A DNA stretch of 64,000 bases, from contig SHMT01000008.1 in NCBI GenBank assembly GCA_004282745.1, forward strand, positions 51,909 to 115,908. Direction: 5' to 3'. How positions within the stretch are numbered: position 1 is the first letter of the stretch; every line of letters begins with the position of its first letter. The stretch comes from Candidatus Scalindua sp. SCAELEC01 (GTDB lineage: Bacteria; Planctomycetota; Brocadiia; Brocadiales; Scalinduaceae). The notes under the pieces were generated by a model. The model saw nothing but the letters and a program-made list of their open reading frames with translations, was not told where the DNA came from and ran no database searches. Positions 1 through 7,995 of this stretch are shown here, one piece after another. Both the position numbers and the translations under genes were made by a program.

Positions 1-933
1 TGGGACCGGCAATTGCCCTTCATGAACGGGTTTTTTCCAATCCTTAATACTTCTATTCCAATTCCATTCATTACCCTCGGCCTGATAAATTCTCCCATGG
101 TAGGAGTCAAGCCAGACTTCATAATCATAGTGCTCAATACCAAGATGACAAATTCCGCACGTTTCGGGTTTCCTTGCTTCTACAGAAGAGAATCTATGCC
201 GTGTATGGCAGCCATCGCACCTGTTTTCAGCAATACCATGACATTGCGCACATCCGAACAGCTCCTCAGCAGGAGTATTAATAATCATCGCCTGCTCTTC
301 AACCTGCAGATGAAATGAATGAACATGAGATCCGGGACCTCCATTTTTGTGCTGATCTACCTGCAGGGCATGACATTCTGCACACACAGTATAATCAGGC
401 ATTTTGAGCTTGGTGTGGTCATTACCATGGCACTTGTCGCACGTGACCTTCATATAGAGATCCATAGACGCTGTCTTTGCAGGTTTTGAATGGCTACTCC
501 GCTCCCAATCATTCACAATACCCGGAGTCTGGATCCTATGGCACACAATACACTCTTCACCGGCAAATTCCCCTTTCACACTATCGATTGATTGATAATA
601 GTGTTTTGGATCATACCACCGTATTGCCTGTAAAAAATTGAACAAGTTTTTAAATTTACCTTCTCCAGAAAACAGTTTTTCAGGACCGGTATATTTTGCT
701 GTTAATCCCCATGTATACACTTCACCACTGTTATCATTCCCAATAGCCTCCCCAAATATTTTAGAGGCCTTTTCCTGGATCGTAAGATCTTCACCTACAG
801 ACGTCTTTTCCTGAATAGCGAGTGAATTATCTTCTGCCAAACTACTCACATTACTCAAAAAGAGACTACAACCCGTTCCAAGTAGCACAAAAATCATACT
901 TCCCAATATACCCTCTGGTCTGAACCTTAGCAT
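1..933 (-). CDS. Octahaem HAO-like cytochrome c, 3' end outside window
   Basis: An exported multihaem protein of the hydroxylamine oxidoreductase (HAO) family; 311 residues are visible and the C-terminus lies beyond position 1. An N-terminal hydrophobic segment (residues 9-30) is a signal peptide or anchor. Six CXXCH motifs are visible near residues 128, 165, 184, 228, 239 and 259. The fourth (CAQCH) is at the place of the catalytic P460-type haem of HAO, so that haem is predicted to be present. The order and spacing match the full-length paralogue at 7996-9576, which implies two more haems outside the window. It is the last visible gene of the heptahaem/Rieske/cytochrome b-c cluster, starting 52 nt after the cytochrome b-c stop. 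Whether it oxidises or reduces its nitrogen substrate cannot be decided, because the C-terminal tyrosine region is not in the window. Confidence 0.88.
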   Translation of the reverse strand, partial: MLRFRPEGILGSMIFVLLGTGCSLFLSNVSSLAEDNSLAIQEKTSVGEDLTIQEKASKIFGEAIGNDNSGEVYTWGLTAKYTGPEKLFSGEGKFKNLFNFLQAIRWYDPKHYYQSIDSVKGEFAGEECIVCHRIQTPGIVNDWERSSHSKPAKTASMDLYMKVTCDKCHGNDHTKLKMPDYTVCAECHALQVDQHKNGGPGSHVHSFHLQVEEQAMIINTPAEELFGCAQCHGIAENRCDGCHTRHRFSSVEARKPETCGICHLGIEHYDYEVWLDSYHGRIYQAEGNEWNWNRSIKDWKKPVHEGQLPVP

Positions 934-984
934 CAGTTTTTGCCCCTTTCCAGGAATCGTTTTTCCTCATATTTCGATAAAAAA

Positions 985-2691
985 CTATTCCTGTTCCTCC
1001 TCTGAAGTGGATGTTTTTCGCAAACTTTGGATAAACATGACCAATTTGTCCATATCATCCTTTTCTATCGTATCCTTAAATGCCGGCATCGTATTGTTTT
1101 TACCAAAATACTTCTCCTGTCCGGCATCCTCTATAATGCCCCTCAACCATTCATCAGACGCAAAACCCTCCAGTGTCGGAGCAAATTTGCCCCCTTTCCC
1201 ATTAAACGTATGGCAGTTGTAGCAACCCTCCTGCTCCATAATCGTCTCTCCGATCTCCCTCAATTTCGGATCTACCGGTGTGTCTGGTTCTGACTGCTTC
1301 AGCAAAAAATCTATCAGGTGTGATAATTCCTCCTCTTCCATGGTACTTTCCGGCATCTCCCAGAACTGTGTATTCCCATAATACTTGACCGCATTCGGAT
1401 TCTGAAAAAAACCCCTTAACCATGATCGCGAATTATACCCCGTTAAATCAGGGGCGGAATCCCCCCCTTCCCCTTCGAAACCATGGCACGATATGCAGTG
1501 CTGGCGAAAAAGCTGTTCCCCCACAAACAATGGGTCATTCGCAAACACCGCTGCTCCGCCACTGGTCGGAATTCCAAGTGCAGCCAACTCTATCGCCCGT
1601 TCCGCCATCACTTCAGACTCTTCCTTTTGCGCCAATAGCCGCTCATCTTGCGAATCACCCACCATTGACATGAGCGTCAGGCAGACGATACCCGCCATTG
1701 CTGCTCCAAAAACTCCGATAAAGGGTAACCTTTTGGACGGTGAACGACTCTCACCCCTGTCAAGGAATGGTATTGCCAGCATTAACATTGAGGCAATAGT
1801 GGGAAGGATAATGGCGCCGACAACCTCCATGTCGGCTTCAAAATATTTTAATAACTGAAACAAGAAGAGAAAATACCATTCTGGACGCGCCATATACTGT
1901 GAACTCGGATCGGCCGGAGCTTGTAATTCTGCCCCGTGCCGGTACCAAACGATTGCTGCCATTATAGTAAAGATAATTACGGCTGCCACCACATCCTTAA
2001 ATATCTGGTCCGGCCAAAAGGGTTGTGTCTTCCTCTTGAGTTCCGACTCATCCGGCTTCCAGTGCGGGGTCACCCCGTGCCTCCTGAACAGATAGATGTG
2101 GATAGCCATAAACGTCATCAGCCCGGCAGGAAGAAAGAAGACGTGAAAACTATAAAAACGTGTCAACGTCAGGTTGCCATAATCGTTCCCCCCCTGTACT
2201 ACTCCCTTTAAAAAGTCTCCAATCTCCGGTACCAGCCCCAGGATACTCGTTGCCACCTGCGTCGCCCAGAACCCCTTCTGGTCCCAAGGAAGCAGATAAC
2301 CGGTAAGTCCGAATGCCAGGATGATAAAGAGCATAAAGACCCCGGAAATCCAATTTAACTCGCGTGGCTTCTTATAGGCTCCAAAAATAAATGTTTGCGT
2401 GATATGCAGTATCGCAAGCACCATCATCGCACTCGAACCAATGCTATGCATCCCTCGAACAAACCACCCCGACATCGTACGCTCCTGGATGTAATAGACA
2501 CTTCCCCATGCGTCAGTAGCTGATGCAGAGTAACTGGTAGACAGGATAACGCCCGATACTACTTGCATTAGGAAGACAATAACCAGTGCGCTTCCGAAAA
2601 CATACGACCACTTCGCTCCCCCTTTTACCGGCTCATCCAGAAACTTCTTAACAAGATCTTTAAGGCCTGTTCTATCTTCCAACCATTTCAT
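985..2691 (-). CDS. Cytochrome b fused to dihaem cytochrome c (Rieske/cyt b complex)
   Basis: Membrane subunit of a quinol:cytochrome c oxidoreductase, 568 aa. The N-terminal half is cytochrome b6-like: two His pairs (in GMHSIG...ILH and SFHVFF...AIH) ligate two b haems, and the second pair has the 14-residue spacing of b6. A PEWYFLF segment matches the quinone-site PEWY motif of subunit IV, so the b6 and subunit IV parts are one chain. The C-terminal ~180 residues carry two c-haem motifs, CISCH (about residue 400) and CYNCH (about 491), in two cytochrome c domains. The gene lies downstream of the Rieske gene and upstream of an octahaem HAO-like gene. This fits the anammox bc-type complexes that carry extra cytochromes. 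A role in passing quinol electrons to HAO-like partners is inferred from gene order. Confidence 0.93.
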   Translation of the reverse strand: MKWLEDRTGLKDLVKKFLDEPVKGGAKWSYVFGSALVIVFLMQVVSGVILSTSYSASATDAWGSVYYIQERTMSGWFVRGMHSIGSSAMMVLAILHITQTFIFGAYKKPRELNWISGVFMLFIILAFGLTGYLLPWDQKGFWATQVATSILGLVPEIGDFLKGVVQGGNDYGNLTLTRFYSFHVFFLPAGLMTFMAIHIYLFRRHGVTPHWKPDESELKRKTQPFWPDQIFKDVVAAVIIFTIMAAIVWYRHGAELQAPADPSSQYMARPEWYFLFLFQLLKYFEADMEVVGAIILPTIASMLMLAIPFLDRGESRSPSKRLPFIGVFGAAMAGIVCLTLMSMVGDSQDERLLAQKEESEVMAERAIELAALGIPTSGGAAVFANDPLFVGEQLFRQHCISCHGFEGEGGDSAPDLTGYNSRSWLRGFFQNPNAVKYYGNTQFWEMPESTMEEEELSHLIDFLLKQSEPDTPVDPKLREIGETIMEQEGCYNCHTFNGKGGKFAPTLEGFASDEWLRGIIEDAGQEKYFGKNNTMPAFKDTIEKDDMDKLVMFIQSLRKTSTSEEEQE

Positions 2692-3058
2692 AATAAAATT
2701 ACTCGTATTTAATGTTTGTCCTCATGAGAATGAGGAACGAAGCTGTAGAACCATATACGTTCTTTGAGTTTCAAACCAGTAGCAATTGAGCTACGATATA
2801 GCTTCGTAGGATAAAATTTATAGGTATCTCTGAAATTTTTCAAAAAAAACAGTGCAATGTAGCAATTTTTTACCCTTTATCAGGGAATGTTTGAAAACCG
2901 TAGGTTTTCATTTTATAAACAGGTAGAACCTGAACAGACACAAAACATGCCCGGCTTTACCTACCCGGACAAAAAAACGGTGGAGATTTTAAGGTACCCA
3001 TCATTTTTTGCCCTGACCTGGCCAGTCTGGGTAATATGTTTATGGAAACGCAGGGAAT
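2692..3058. other. 367-bp gap between Rieske and cytochrome b-c genes
   Basis: No convincing gene. An 80-codon plus-strand frame at 2887-3129 overlaps the Rieske gene and has no ribosome-binding site, so it was not called. The only recognisable structure is a short palindromic repeat at 2882-2922, listed separately. The gap is long for a presumed operon and may hold a promoter or processing site for the cytochrome b-c gene. A perfect -35/-10 pair was not found. Confidence 0.5.
2882..2922. repeat. Short palindromic repeat, copy 1 (GAAAACC/GGTTTTC)
   Basis: The core is GAAAACC-GTA-GGTTTTC (2893-2909), a 7-bp inverted repeat with a 3-nt centre. The flanks AGGGAATGTTT and CATTTTATAAACAG are part of the repeat: the reverse complement recurs at 45295-45335 with only a few changes. 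This is a dispersed structured repeat of about 40 bp. Confidence 0.65.
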
Positions 3059-3595
3059 TCAACCAGGTATTTTTTCCGCAATACCCAATTTCATCTTCTG
3101 ATAACGAACAAACAGCTTCCCCTCCTTAATGTCTGTTTCAAGGGTATCCATTGTACGAGGAGATGGCCCGGAGAGAATTCCTCCCTTGATATCAAAATAG
3201 CTATCATGGCAGGGGCAGACGAATCTTCCCGAATCCTTGTCCCAGTCGATGCCACACCCAAGGTGAGGGCATATTACCGAAAATGCCGTAATTTTGTCGT
3301 CCTCTCCACGGACTACCCAGACCGCCCCAATCACCGTTTCCGGGTATTTGGTCCACGCATCATTCCGTGAATCTTTTATCGCCACTTTCCTGGGTACATT
3401 AACCTTGCAATTCTGAATATTTCCAACCTCCACCAAACCCGATGAACTTATAACCGTCTTTTGCAACGCGGGATTGATAAAGGCACGTATAAGAGGTATG
3501 CCATACGCAATACCGATAAGTGAAGTCAAAAAGAGGGAACAGGCCTTGAGAAAGGTTCTCCTACCGTTTCCACACTCGTCTAACTTTTCCTTCAT
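3059..3595 (-). CDS. Rieske [2Fe-2S] protein
   Basis: Iron-sulfur subunit of the Rieske/cytochrome b complex, 178 aa. The two cluster-binding motifs are intact: CPHLGC (Cys and His ligands, disulfide Cys) and CPCH followed by DSYFD. The N-terminus has a twin-arginine stretch, RRTFLK, followed by a hydrophobic segment, the usual Tat-dependent anchor of Rieske proteins. The [2Fe-2S] domain would therefore lie outside the cytoplasm (the anammoxosome lumen or periplasm). It precedes the cytochrome b-c gene by 367 nt and follows the heptahaem HAO-like gene. Electron transfer from quinol to the attached c haems is the family function. Confidence 0.95.
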   Translation of the reverse strand: MKEKLDECGNGRRTFLKACSLFLTSLIGIAYGIPLIRAFINPALQKTVISSSGLVEVGNIQNCKVNVPRKVAIKDSRNDAWTKYPETVIGAVWVVRGEDDKITAFSVICPHLGCGIDWDKDSGRFVCPCHDSYFDIKGGILSGPSPRTMDTLETDIKEGKLFVRYQKMKLGIAEKIPG

Positions 3596-3870
3596 ATTTC
3601 AAACTCCCATTGAATAGTGTTACTCGTCAATTCAGATCCCTCTTTGAAGAGGGACATTTTAGTCTACAGGTACATTCGCATAAGCGTAATCCTGAATGAT
3701 TATCTATACGAGAACAGATTTGGTTTTCGATTTTATTGCCATCATCATAAGATCCAATAGATTCAAATCAAAAAACATAACGCCACCGCAATAAACACCC
3801 GATACCGAGTATCAGGCAAAAATCCAGATGCTGTCCTTTATAACTCTCTCTATACAGAACAAGCCCTATT

Positions 3871-4018
3871 TAGTGCTTGAACGAAAACTACCCATCTACT
3901 ACGTTACTGCAACAATTTCGAAATCCTCAAGTACAATTGTACGTTCCGGTTACGAAATTGTTACGCGCCTTGTACCTAGGCACTTTTCATTCAAACACAG
4001 GTTTTTGTTCAGACACTA
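3871..4018 (-). repeat. Covarying hairpin repeat (family 1), copy A
   Basis: 148 bp, in reverse orientation relative to the copies at 33643 and 40866. Ends are TAGTGCTTGAACGAAAAC and the complementary TTTTTGTTCAGACACTA. Inside lie the two family boxes (the complement of GCCCAGGTACAAGGCGCGTA with one change, and of AGTAGATGGG). The inner arms are CAATTTCG/CGAAATTG around AAGTACAATTGTACG. Its right-hand terminal CTA is the complement of the TAG stop codon of the heptahaem HAO-like gene, so the element supplies that stop. Confidence 0.88.
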
Positions 4019-5362
4019 TTTAACAACCTTCAAGAAATTGGGAAATTCCACCACTTTCCAGAAATCATATTCCTCATACTTCGCTCCGACTTTCTCTTCC
4101 AAAACCTTTAACAGTCCCAGCTTACTGGCTTCTGCTTTTATCCTTGCCAGAGATTGATCCTGTTTATAGGTTCCGAACTCGTTTGTTTGGAGGTTAACAG
4201 ACATATGGAAGACAGACGGAAAAATTGTTTCCGTATGATAGTTATTCATATCAATAAATTCTCGTTCAATCACGGAAACATTATTCAAACGGCCACCAAG
4301 GTCACCCCTGTTTCTCTCGTCAGGGCTTGATGGCAAATGTTTGGGCATAGGATCAAGGCGGCCACTTTTTTGTAACTCTTCTATAATGGTTTTCGCCTCT
4401 TTCACTTTTGCAAAGCTCACCTTCACCGTCTCATCTGCATCGCGTAAATATGCTGAAGCAAATCGGGTAGAATGGCAGTCGTTACAGATGTTTAGCCACG
4501 CCTTCCTTTTCTCCACAAACTCTTTTGCTTTACTATCAACCTCCTCCTGTACACCCTTATTGGCATAAACGGCATTTTCAACTGTATTATGGGTGCCTTT
4601 ATACATGTGACAGTAGGCACACGTGGGCGCACGGTAATTGCCCACTTTCAGCGGTTTGTCCCAGTCCCAATTATCTCCGTCAATCTTGGTAATAGCACCA
4701 TGTGCAGAGGTATTATAGTACTCGGTTTCACGATGCCCCGGTCCATTGTGGCAATAGGAACATGCCTCCGGCTGTCTCGCTTCGGCAGCATCAAAACGGT
4801 GCCTGAAATGGCATGAATCACATTTGTTTTCGATTGCATTTCGCAACGCAAAACCGGCGGTCTCGGGTTGTTGCTTATTGCCCTGCAGCCCTTCATCAAC
4901 TCCATTCGCATGGAAAGCCCTCGCATGCGATGAGTTGTCCGTTTCCTTCTCAGACTTAAAATCTTTAACTTGCTCAGGATGACATTCCGCGCAGTCATCG
5001 GGTGCTGGCATCTCGATCTTTTGATGATCAGACCCATGGCATTTATCACACGTGACACCTGCAAAACTATGGGTGCTCTTCTTCCACTCGTTAGTAATGC
5101 CAGGCGTAACTACCGTATGACAGGTAACACATTTTTCCGCTTCAAAAACACCCTGTACCTTGTTATCCGGTTCAAAATAGTGCGCTGGATCCCACCAGCG
5201 GAACATCTCAATCGGTTTCCAGCGTTCGACCCAATTCCCATCACCCTTTGTCTGTTTAACAAGCGCCTCTTCCGCTTCCAGCGATACGGAACAGAGAAAA
5301 AGAGACAGTATCGTCAAGCATATAAAAAAGCACAGAAACCTATTTTTTAGCGCTAAATTCAT
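4016..5362 (-). CDS. Heptahaem HAO-like cytochrome lacking the haem-4 site
   Basis: Exported HAO-family protein, 448 aa from an ATG with a good ribosome-binding site (GGGGAGG, 7 nt upstream) and a signal peptide. Seven CXXCH motifs are present: CVTCH, CDKCH, CAECH, CDSCH, CSYCH, CAYCH and CNDCH. Aligned by eye with the two octahaem paralogues in the window, the missing one is the fourth. Where they have CAQCH eleven residues before CDGCHTRH, this protein has an FALRN stretch before CDSCHFRH. In HAO the fourth haem is the catalytic P460. The HAO fold is thus retained without the active-site haem, which suggests an electron-transfer or structural partner, perhaps of the octahaem protein at 1-933 or of the Rieske/cytochrome b complex. 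It is the first gene of that cluster. The stop codon lies within a repeat element. Confidence 0.9.
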   Translation of the reverse strand: MNLALKNRFLCFFICLTILSLFLCSVSLEAEEALVKQTKGDGNWVERWKPIEMFRWWDPAHYFEPDNKVQGVFEAEKCVTCHTVVTPGITNEWKKSTHSFAGVTCDKCHGSDHQKIEMPAPDDCAECHPEQVKDFKSEKETDNSSHARAFHANGVDEGLQGNKQQPETAGFALRNAIENKCDSCHFRHRFDAAEARQPEACSYCHNGPGHRETEYYNTSAHGAITKIDGDNWDWDKPLKVGNYRAPTCAYCHMYKGTHNTVENAVYANKGVQEEVDSKAKEFVEKRKAWLNICNDCHSTRFASAYLRDADETVKVSFAKVKEAKTIIEELQKSGRLDPMPKHLPSSPDERNRGDLGGRLNNVSVIEREFIDMNNYHTETIFPSVFHMSVNLQTNEFGTYKQDQSLARIKAEASKLGLLKVLEEKVGAKYEEYDFWKVVEFPNFLKVVK

Positions 5363-5420
5363 TAACAAACCTCCCCTATCATTTATCATATATGGTTTAC
5401 GTAAAAATTCTGATATTAAT

Positions 5421-5569
5421 TAGTGTTTGAACGAAAACTACCCATCTACTACGTTACTGCAACAATTTCGAAATCCTCAAGTACAATTGTACGTTCCGGT
5501 TACGAAATTGTTCCGCGCCTTGTACCTGGGCACTTTTCACTCAAACACAGGATTTTCGTTCAGACACTA
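5421..5569 (-). repeat. Covarying hairpin repeat (family 1), copy B
   Basis: 149 bp, nearly identical to copy A and in the same orientation. Ends TAGTGTTTGAACGAAAAC / TTTTCGTTCAGACACTA; the symmetry extends into the flanks (AATTAGTG...CACTAATT). It lies 58 nt upstream of the heptahaem HAO-like start and 275 nt from the trpA stop, so it could sit in the promoter region of the respiratory cluster. The rest of the 5363-5844 gap shows no gene. Confidence 0.88.
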
Positions 5570-5844
5570 ATTAGCAAGTGAATAACAAATTGTATTGCTT
5601 ACTTCCCAAACGAGTATCCTTGTGTTTATATCAGGCATAGCAAAGGCTGTTTTCTTGCTCCTGTCGAATCCATTCGTACCGTGGCAAAACCACTCTTTTA
5701 GAATAAAATTCTAGGGATTACGCCCAAATATACCACTTACCTGGTGAGGAAATCAAATAAAAAAAGAGATCCGTTCAATTTTATGATTACCATTATGAGT
5801 AAGTTACAGGATAAAGGAAGTTACCATCATTTAAATCCTGAAAA

Positions 5845-6654
5845 TCAGATCCTCCCTTTCGAACTTTCTATAAATTCCCCCAGAAACCTCCCAACACTAT
5901 CAACCAACAACTTCCCTTCACCCTCTGCATACTTATCAATCTCTCTCATAATAGCACTTCCAACGATTACGCCATCGGCAATTTGTCCGGCCACTCTCGC
6001 TTGTTCAGGAGTTGAAATTCCAAATCCTAAAGCCACAGGTAAATCTGTCCTGCTCTTTATTTTCTTGATATTCACCGCAAGATCATCAGAAAGCGTATTC
6101 CTCTCCCCAGTTATACCGACAACAGATATGTAATAAAGAAAACCCTGTGATTTCTCCACAATAATTTTCATACGACTATCAGTCGTTGTCGGTGCAATAA
6201 AACAAACCACTTTAAAACCTACCTGGTTAGCAATCGCAATTATACTCTCTGCCTCTTCGATAGGGAGGTCTGGAATTGTAGCACCATCGATTCCCGCATC
6301 AGCCGCTCTCTCCAGAAATTTTCCACAACCATGCTTATATAAAATGCTGTGTGAAATCATACATACTATCGGAATCTCAGATGTTTTCCGTATCCCTTTT
6401 ACCATCTCCAGAATATCATCAGTTTTGACACCACCTTCCAGTGCCCGAAAATATGAAGACTGAATTACCGGACCATCCGCTATAGGATCAGAAAAAGGAA
6501 AACCCAGCTCTATCAAATCTGCACCCCTATTCTCAAAATCCAGAATCAACGATTTTGTTATTTCTATGCTTGGATCACCTGCCGTAATAAAGGGAATAAA
6601 TGCCGTCTCCCCTCTCTCTTTCAGTTGTTGAAATTTCTTATCTATTCTATTCAT
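5845..6654 (-). CDS. trpA: Tryptophan synthase alpha subunit
   Basis: Cytoplasmic enzyme that cleaves indole-3-glycerol phosphate to indole and glyceraldehyde 3-phosphate, 269 aa. The family motifs are clear: FIPFITAGDP near the N-terminus, LIELGFPFSDPIADGP with the catalytic Glu and Asp, and a C-terminal phosphate-binding GFGIS. The ATG at 6654 (AGGT 8 nt upstream) is preferred over an upstream in-frame GTG that overlaps trpB. The coding regions are 14 nt apart, so the two are coexpressed. trpB upstream supplies the beta subunit. Confidence 0.97.
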   Translation of the reverse strand: MNRIDKKFQQLKERGETAFIPFITAGDPSIEITKSLILDFENRGADLIELGFPFSDPIADGPVIQSSYFRALEGGVKTDDILEMVKGIRKTSEIPIVCMISHSILYKHGCGKFLERAADAGIDGATIPDLPIEEAESIIAIANQVGFKVVCFIAPTTTDSRMKIIVEKSQGFLYYISVVGITGERNTLSDDLAVNIKKIKSRTDLPVALGFGISTPEQARVAGQIADGVIVGSAIMREIDKYAEGEGKLLVDSVGRFLGEFIESSKGRI

Positions 6655-6668
6655 ATTTTTACCTGGTA

Positions 6669-7910
6669 TCACAAACTCATTCCCATCTTTCTTGCCACTT
6701 CCGAAGAATCTTTATCACCGCTTCCCGAAAGATTAACAACAATAATTTTATTTTTGTCAAGTGATGGAGCAAACTTAATTGTATACGCTATCGCATGCGA
6801 GGCCTCAAGTGCGGGAATTATCCCCTCTAATCGTGCACACAGGTTAAATGCTTCAACTGCCTCATCATCAGTAACAGAAACATATTCTGCCCTTTTCTCA
6901 TCCTTTAAATAACTATGCTCCGGACCTACTCCGGGATAATCAAGACCTGCTGAGATTGAATGAACTTTAGATGTTTGGCCATCACTATCTTGTAAAACAT
7001 AACTCAAACTACCGTGCAGAATACCCCTTTCTCCCTTAGAAAGAGATGCAGCATGTTGTCCAACATCATATCCAACTCCACCAGCCTCAACACCGATGAG
7101 CTTCACCTCTTCATTCTCAATAAATGGATAAAAAATACCGATAGCATTACTACCACCACCAACACAGGCAATTATGCAATCGGGTAATCTGTTTTCTAAT
7201 GTAAGAATTTGTTCTTTAGTCTCTCTGCCAATTATCGTCTGAAAGTCCCTCACCATCATTGGATAGGGATGTGGTCCAACGACAGAACCAATAATGTAGT
7301 GTGTCTCTCGTACTGAAGACATCCAATCTCGTAACGCCTCATTCGTTGCATCCTTAAGCGTTTTAGATCCTGTCTTTACCGGTATAACATTTGTTCCCAA
7401 AAGTTTCATTTTAAATAAATTCAAGGACTGACGGCGCATATCCTCCTCACCCATGTATACGTCGCATTTTAGACCAAACATAGCCGCTGCAGTTGCTGTC
7501 GCCACCCCATGCTGCCCTGCTCCAGTCTCAGCAATGATACGTTTCTTGCCCATTCTCATTGCAAGCAATACCTGACCCATGGTATTGTTGATTTTGTGTG
7601 CTCCGGTATGATTGAGGTCCTCTCTCTTTAAATAGATTTTAGGTCCATTTAATTTTTTAGTGAGCCTTTTTGCAAGATAGAGAGGCGAAGGCCTTCCTAC
7701 ATACTCTCTCAAGTAATATTGCAACTCTTCATTAAATTTTGTATCGTTTTTGGCTAGGAGATACTCTCTCTCCAATTGCTCCAAAGCAGGCATGAGGGTT
7801 TCCGGAATAAATTTTCCACCAAATTTACCGAAGTGTCCACTTTTGTCAGGGATAGTACCATCACACTGCATTTCTTGTTGCTCAGTAATATTTTTTGTTT
7901 CTGCCTCCAC
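6669..7910 (-). CDS. trpB: Tryptophan synthase beta subunit
   Basis: PLP enzyme that joins indole and serine to form tryptophan, 413 aa. HTGAHKINN carries the PLP lysine, GGGSNAIG binds the cofactor phosphate and [10 protein letters not shown] is a further family segment. The start is GTG, supported by AGGAGG 7 nt upstream. The gene begins only ~20 nt after the strong terminator of the HAO-like gene. No separate -35/-10 is visible in that space, so expression may come from readthrough or from a promoter within the terminator region. Confidence 0.97.
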   Translation of the reverse strand: MEAETKNITEQQEMQCDGTIPDKSGHFGKFGGKFIPETLMPALEQLEREYLLAKNDTKFNEELQYYLREYVGRPSPLYLAKRLTKKLNGPKIYLKREDLNHTGAHKINNTMGQVLLAMRMGKKRIIAETGAGQHGVATATAAAMFGLKCDVYMGEEDMRRQSLNLFKMKLLGTNVIPVKTGSKTLKDATNEALRDWMSSVRETHYIIGSVVGPHPYPMMVRDFQTIIGRETKEQILTLENRLPDCIIACVGGGSNAIGIFYPFIENEEVKLIGVEAGGVGYDVGQHAASLSKGERGILHGSLSYVLQDSDGQTSKVHSISAGLDYPGVGPEHSYLKDEKRAEYVSVTDDEAVEAFNLCARLEGIIPALEASHAIAYTIKFAPSLDKNKIIVVNLSGSGDKDSSEVARKMGMSL

Positions 7911-7931
7911 TTATATCCTCCTTAAAAAAAA

Positions 7932-7967
7932 AAGGGCAGCACAGATTTTAACATCCATGCTGCCCTT
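7932..7967 (-). terminator. Rho-independent terminator of the HAO-like gene
   Basis: On the minus strand the stem AAGGGCAGCA / TGCTGCCCTT encloses a 16-nt loop and is followed by a run of T (complement of the A-run at 7924-7933). It lies 28 nt after the stop of the HAO-like gene at 7996. It is the strongest terminator in the window. Confidence 0.9.
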
Positions 7968-7995
7968 CTACAACTGTTATATCGCAATTAGCAAA

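Noticed and set aside
13-318. 101-codon plus-strand frame
   Set aside because: It lies opposite the HAO-like coding region, whose haem motifs and signal peptide are convincing on the minus strand.
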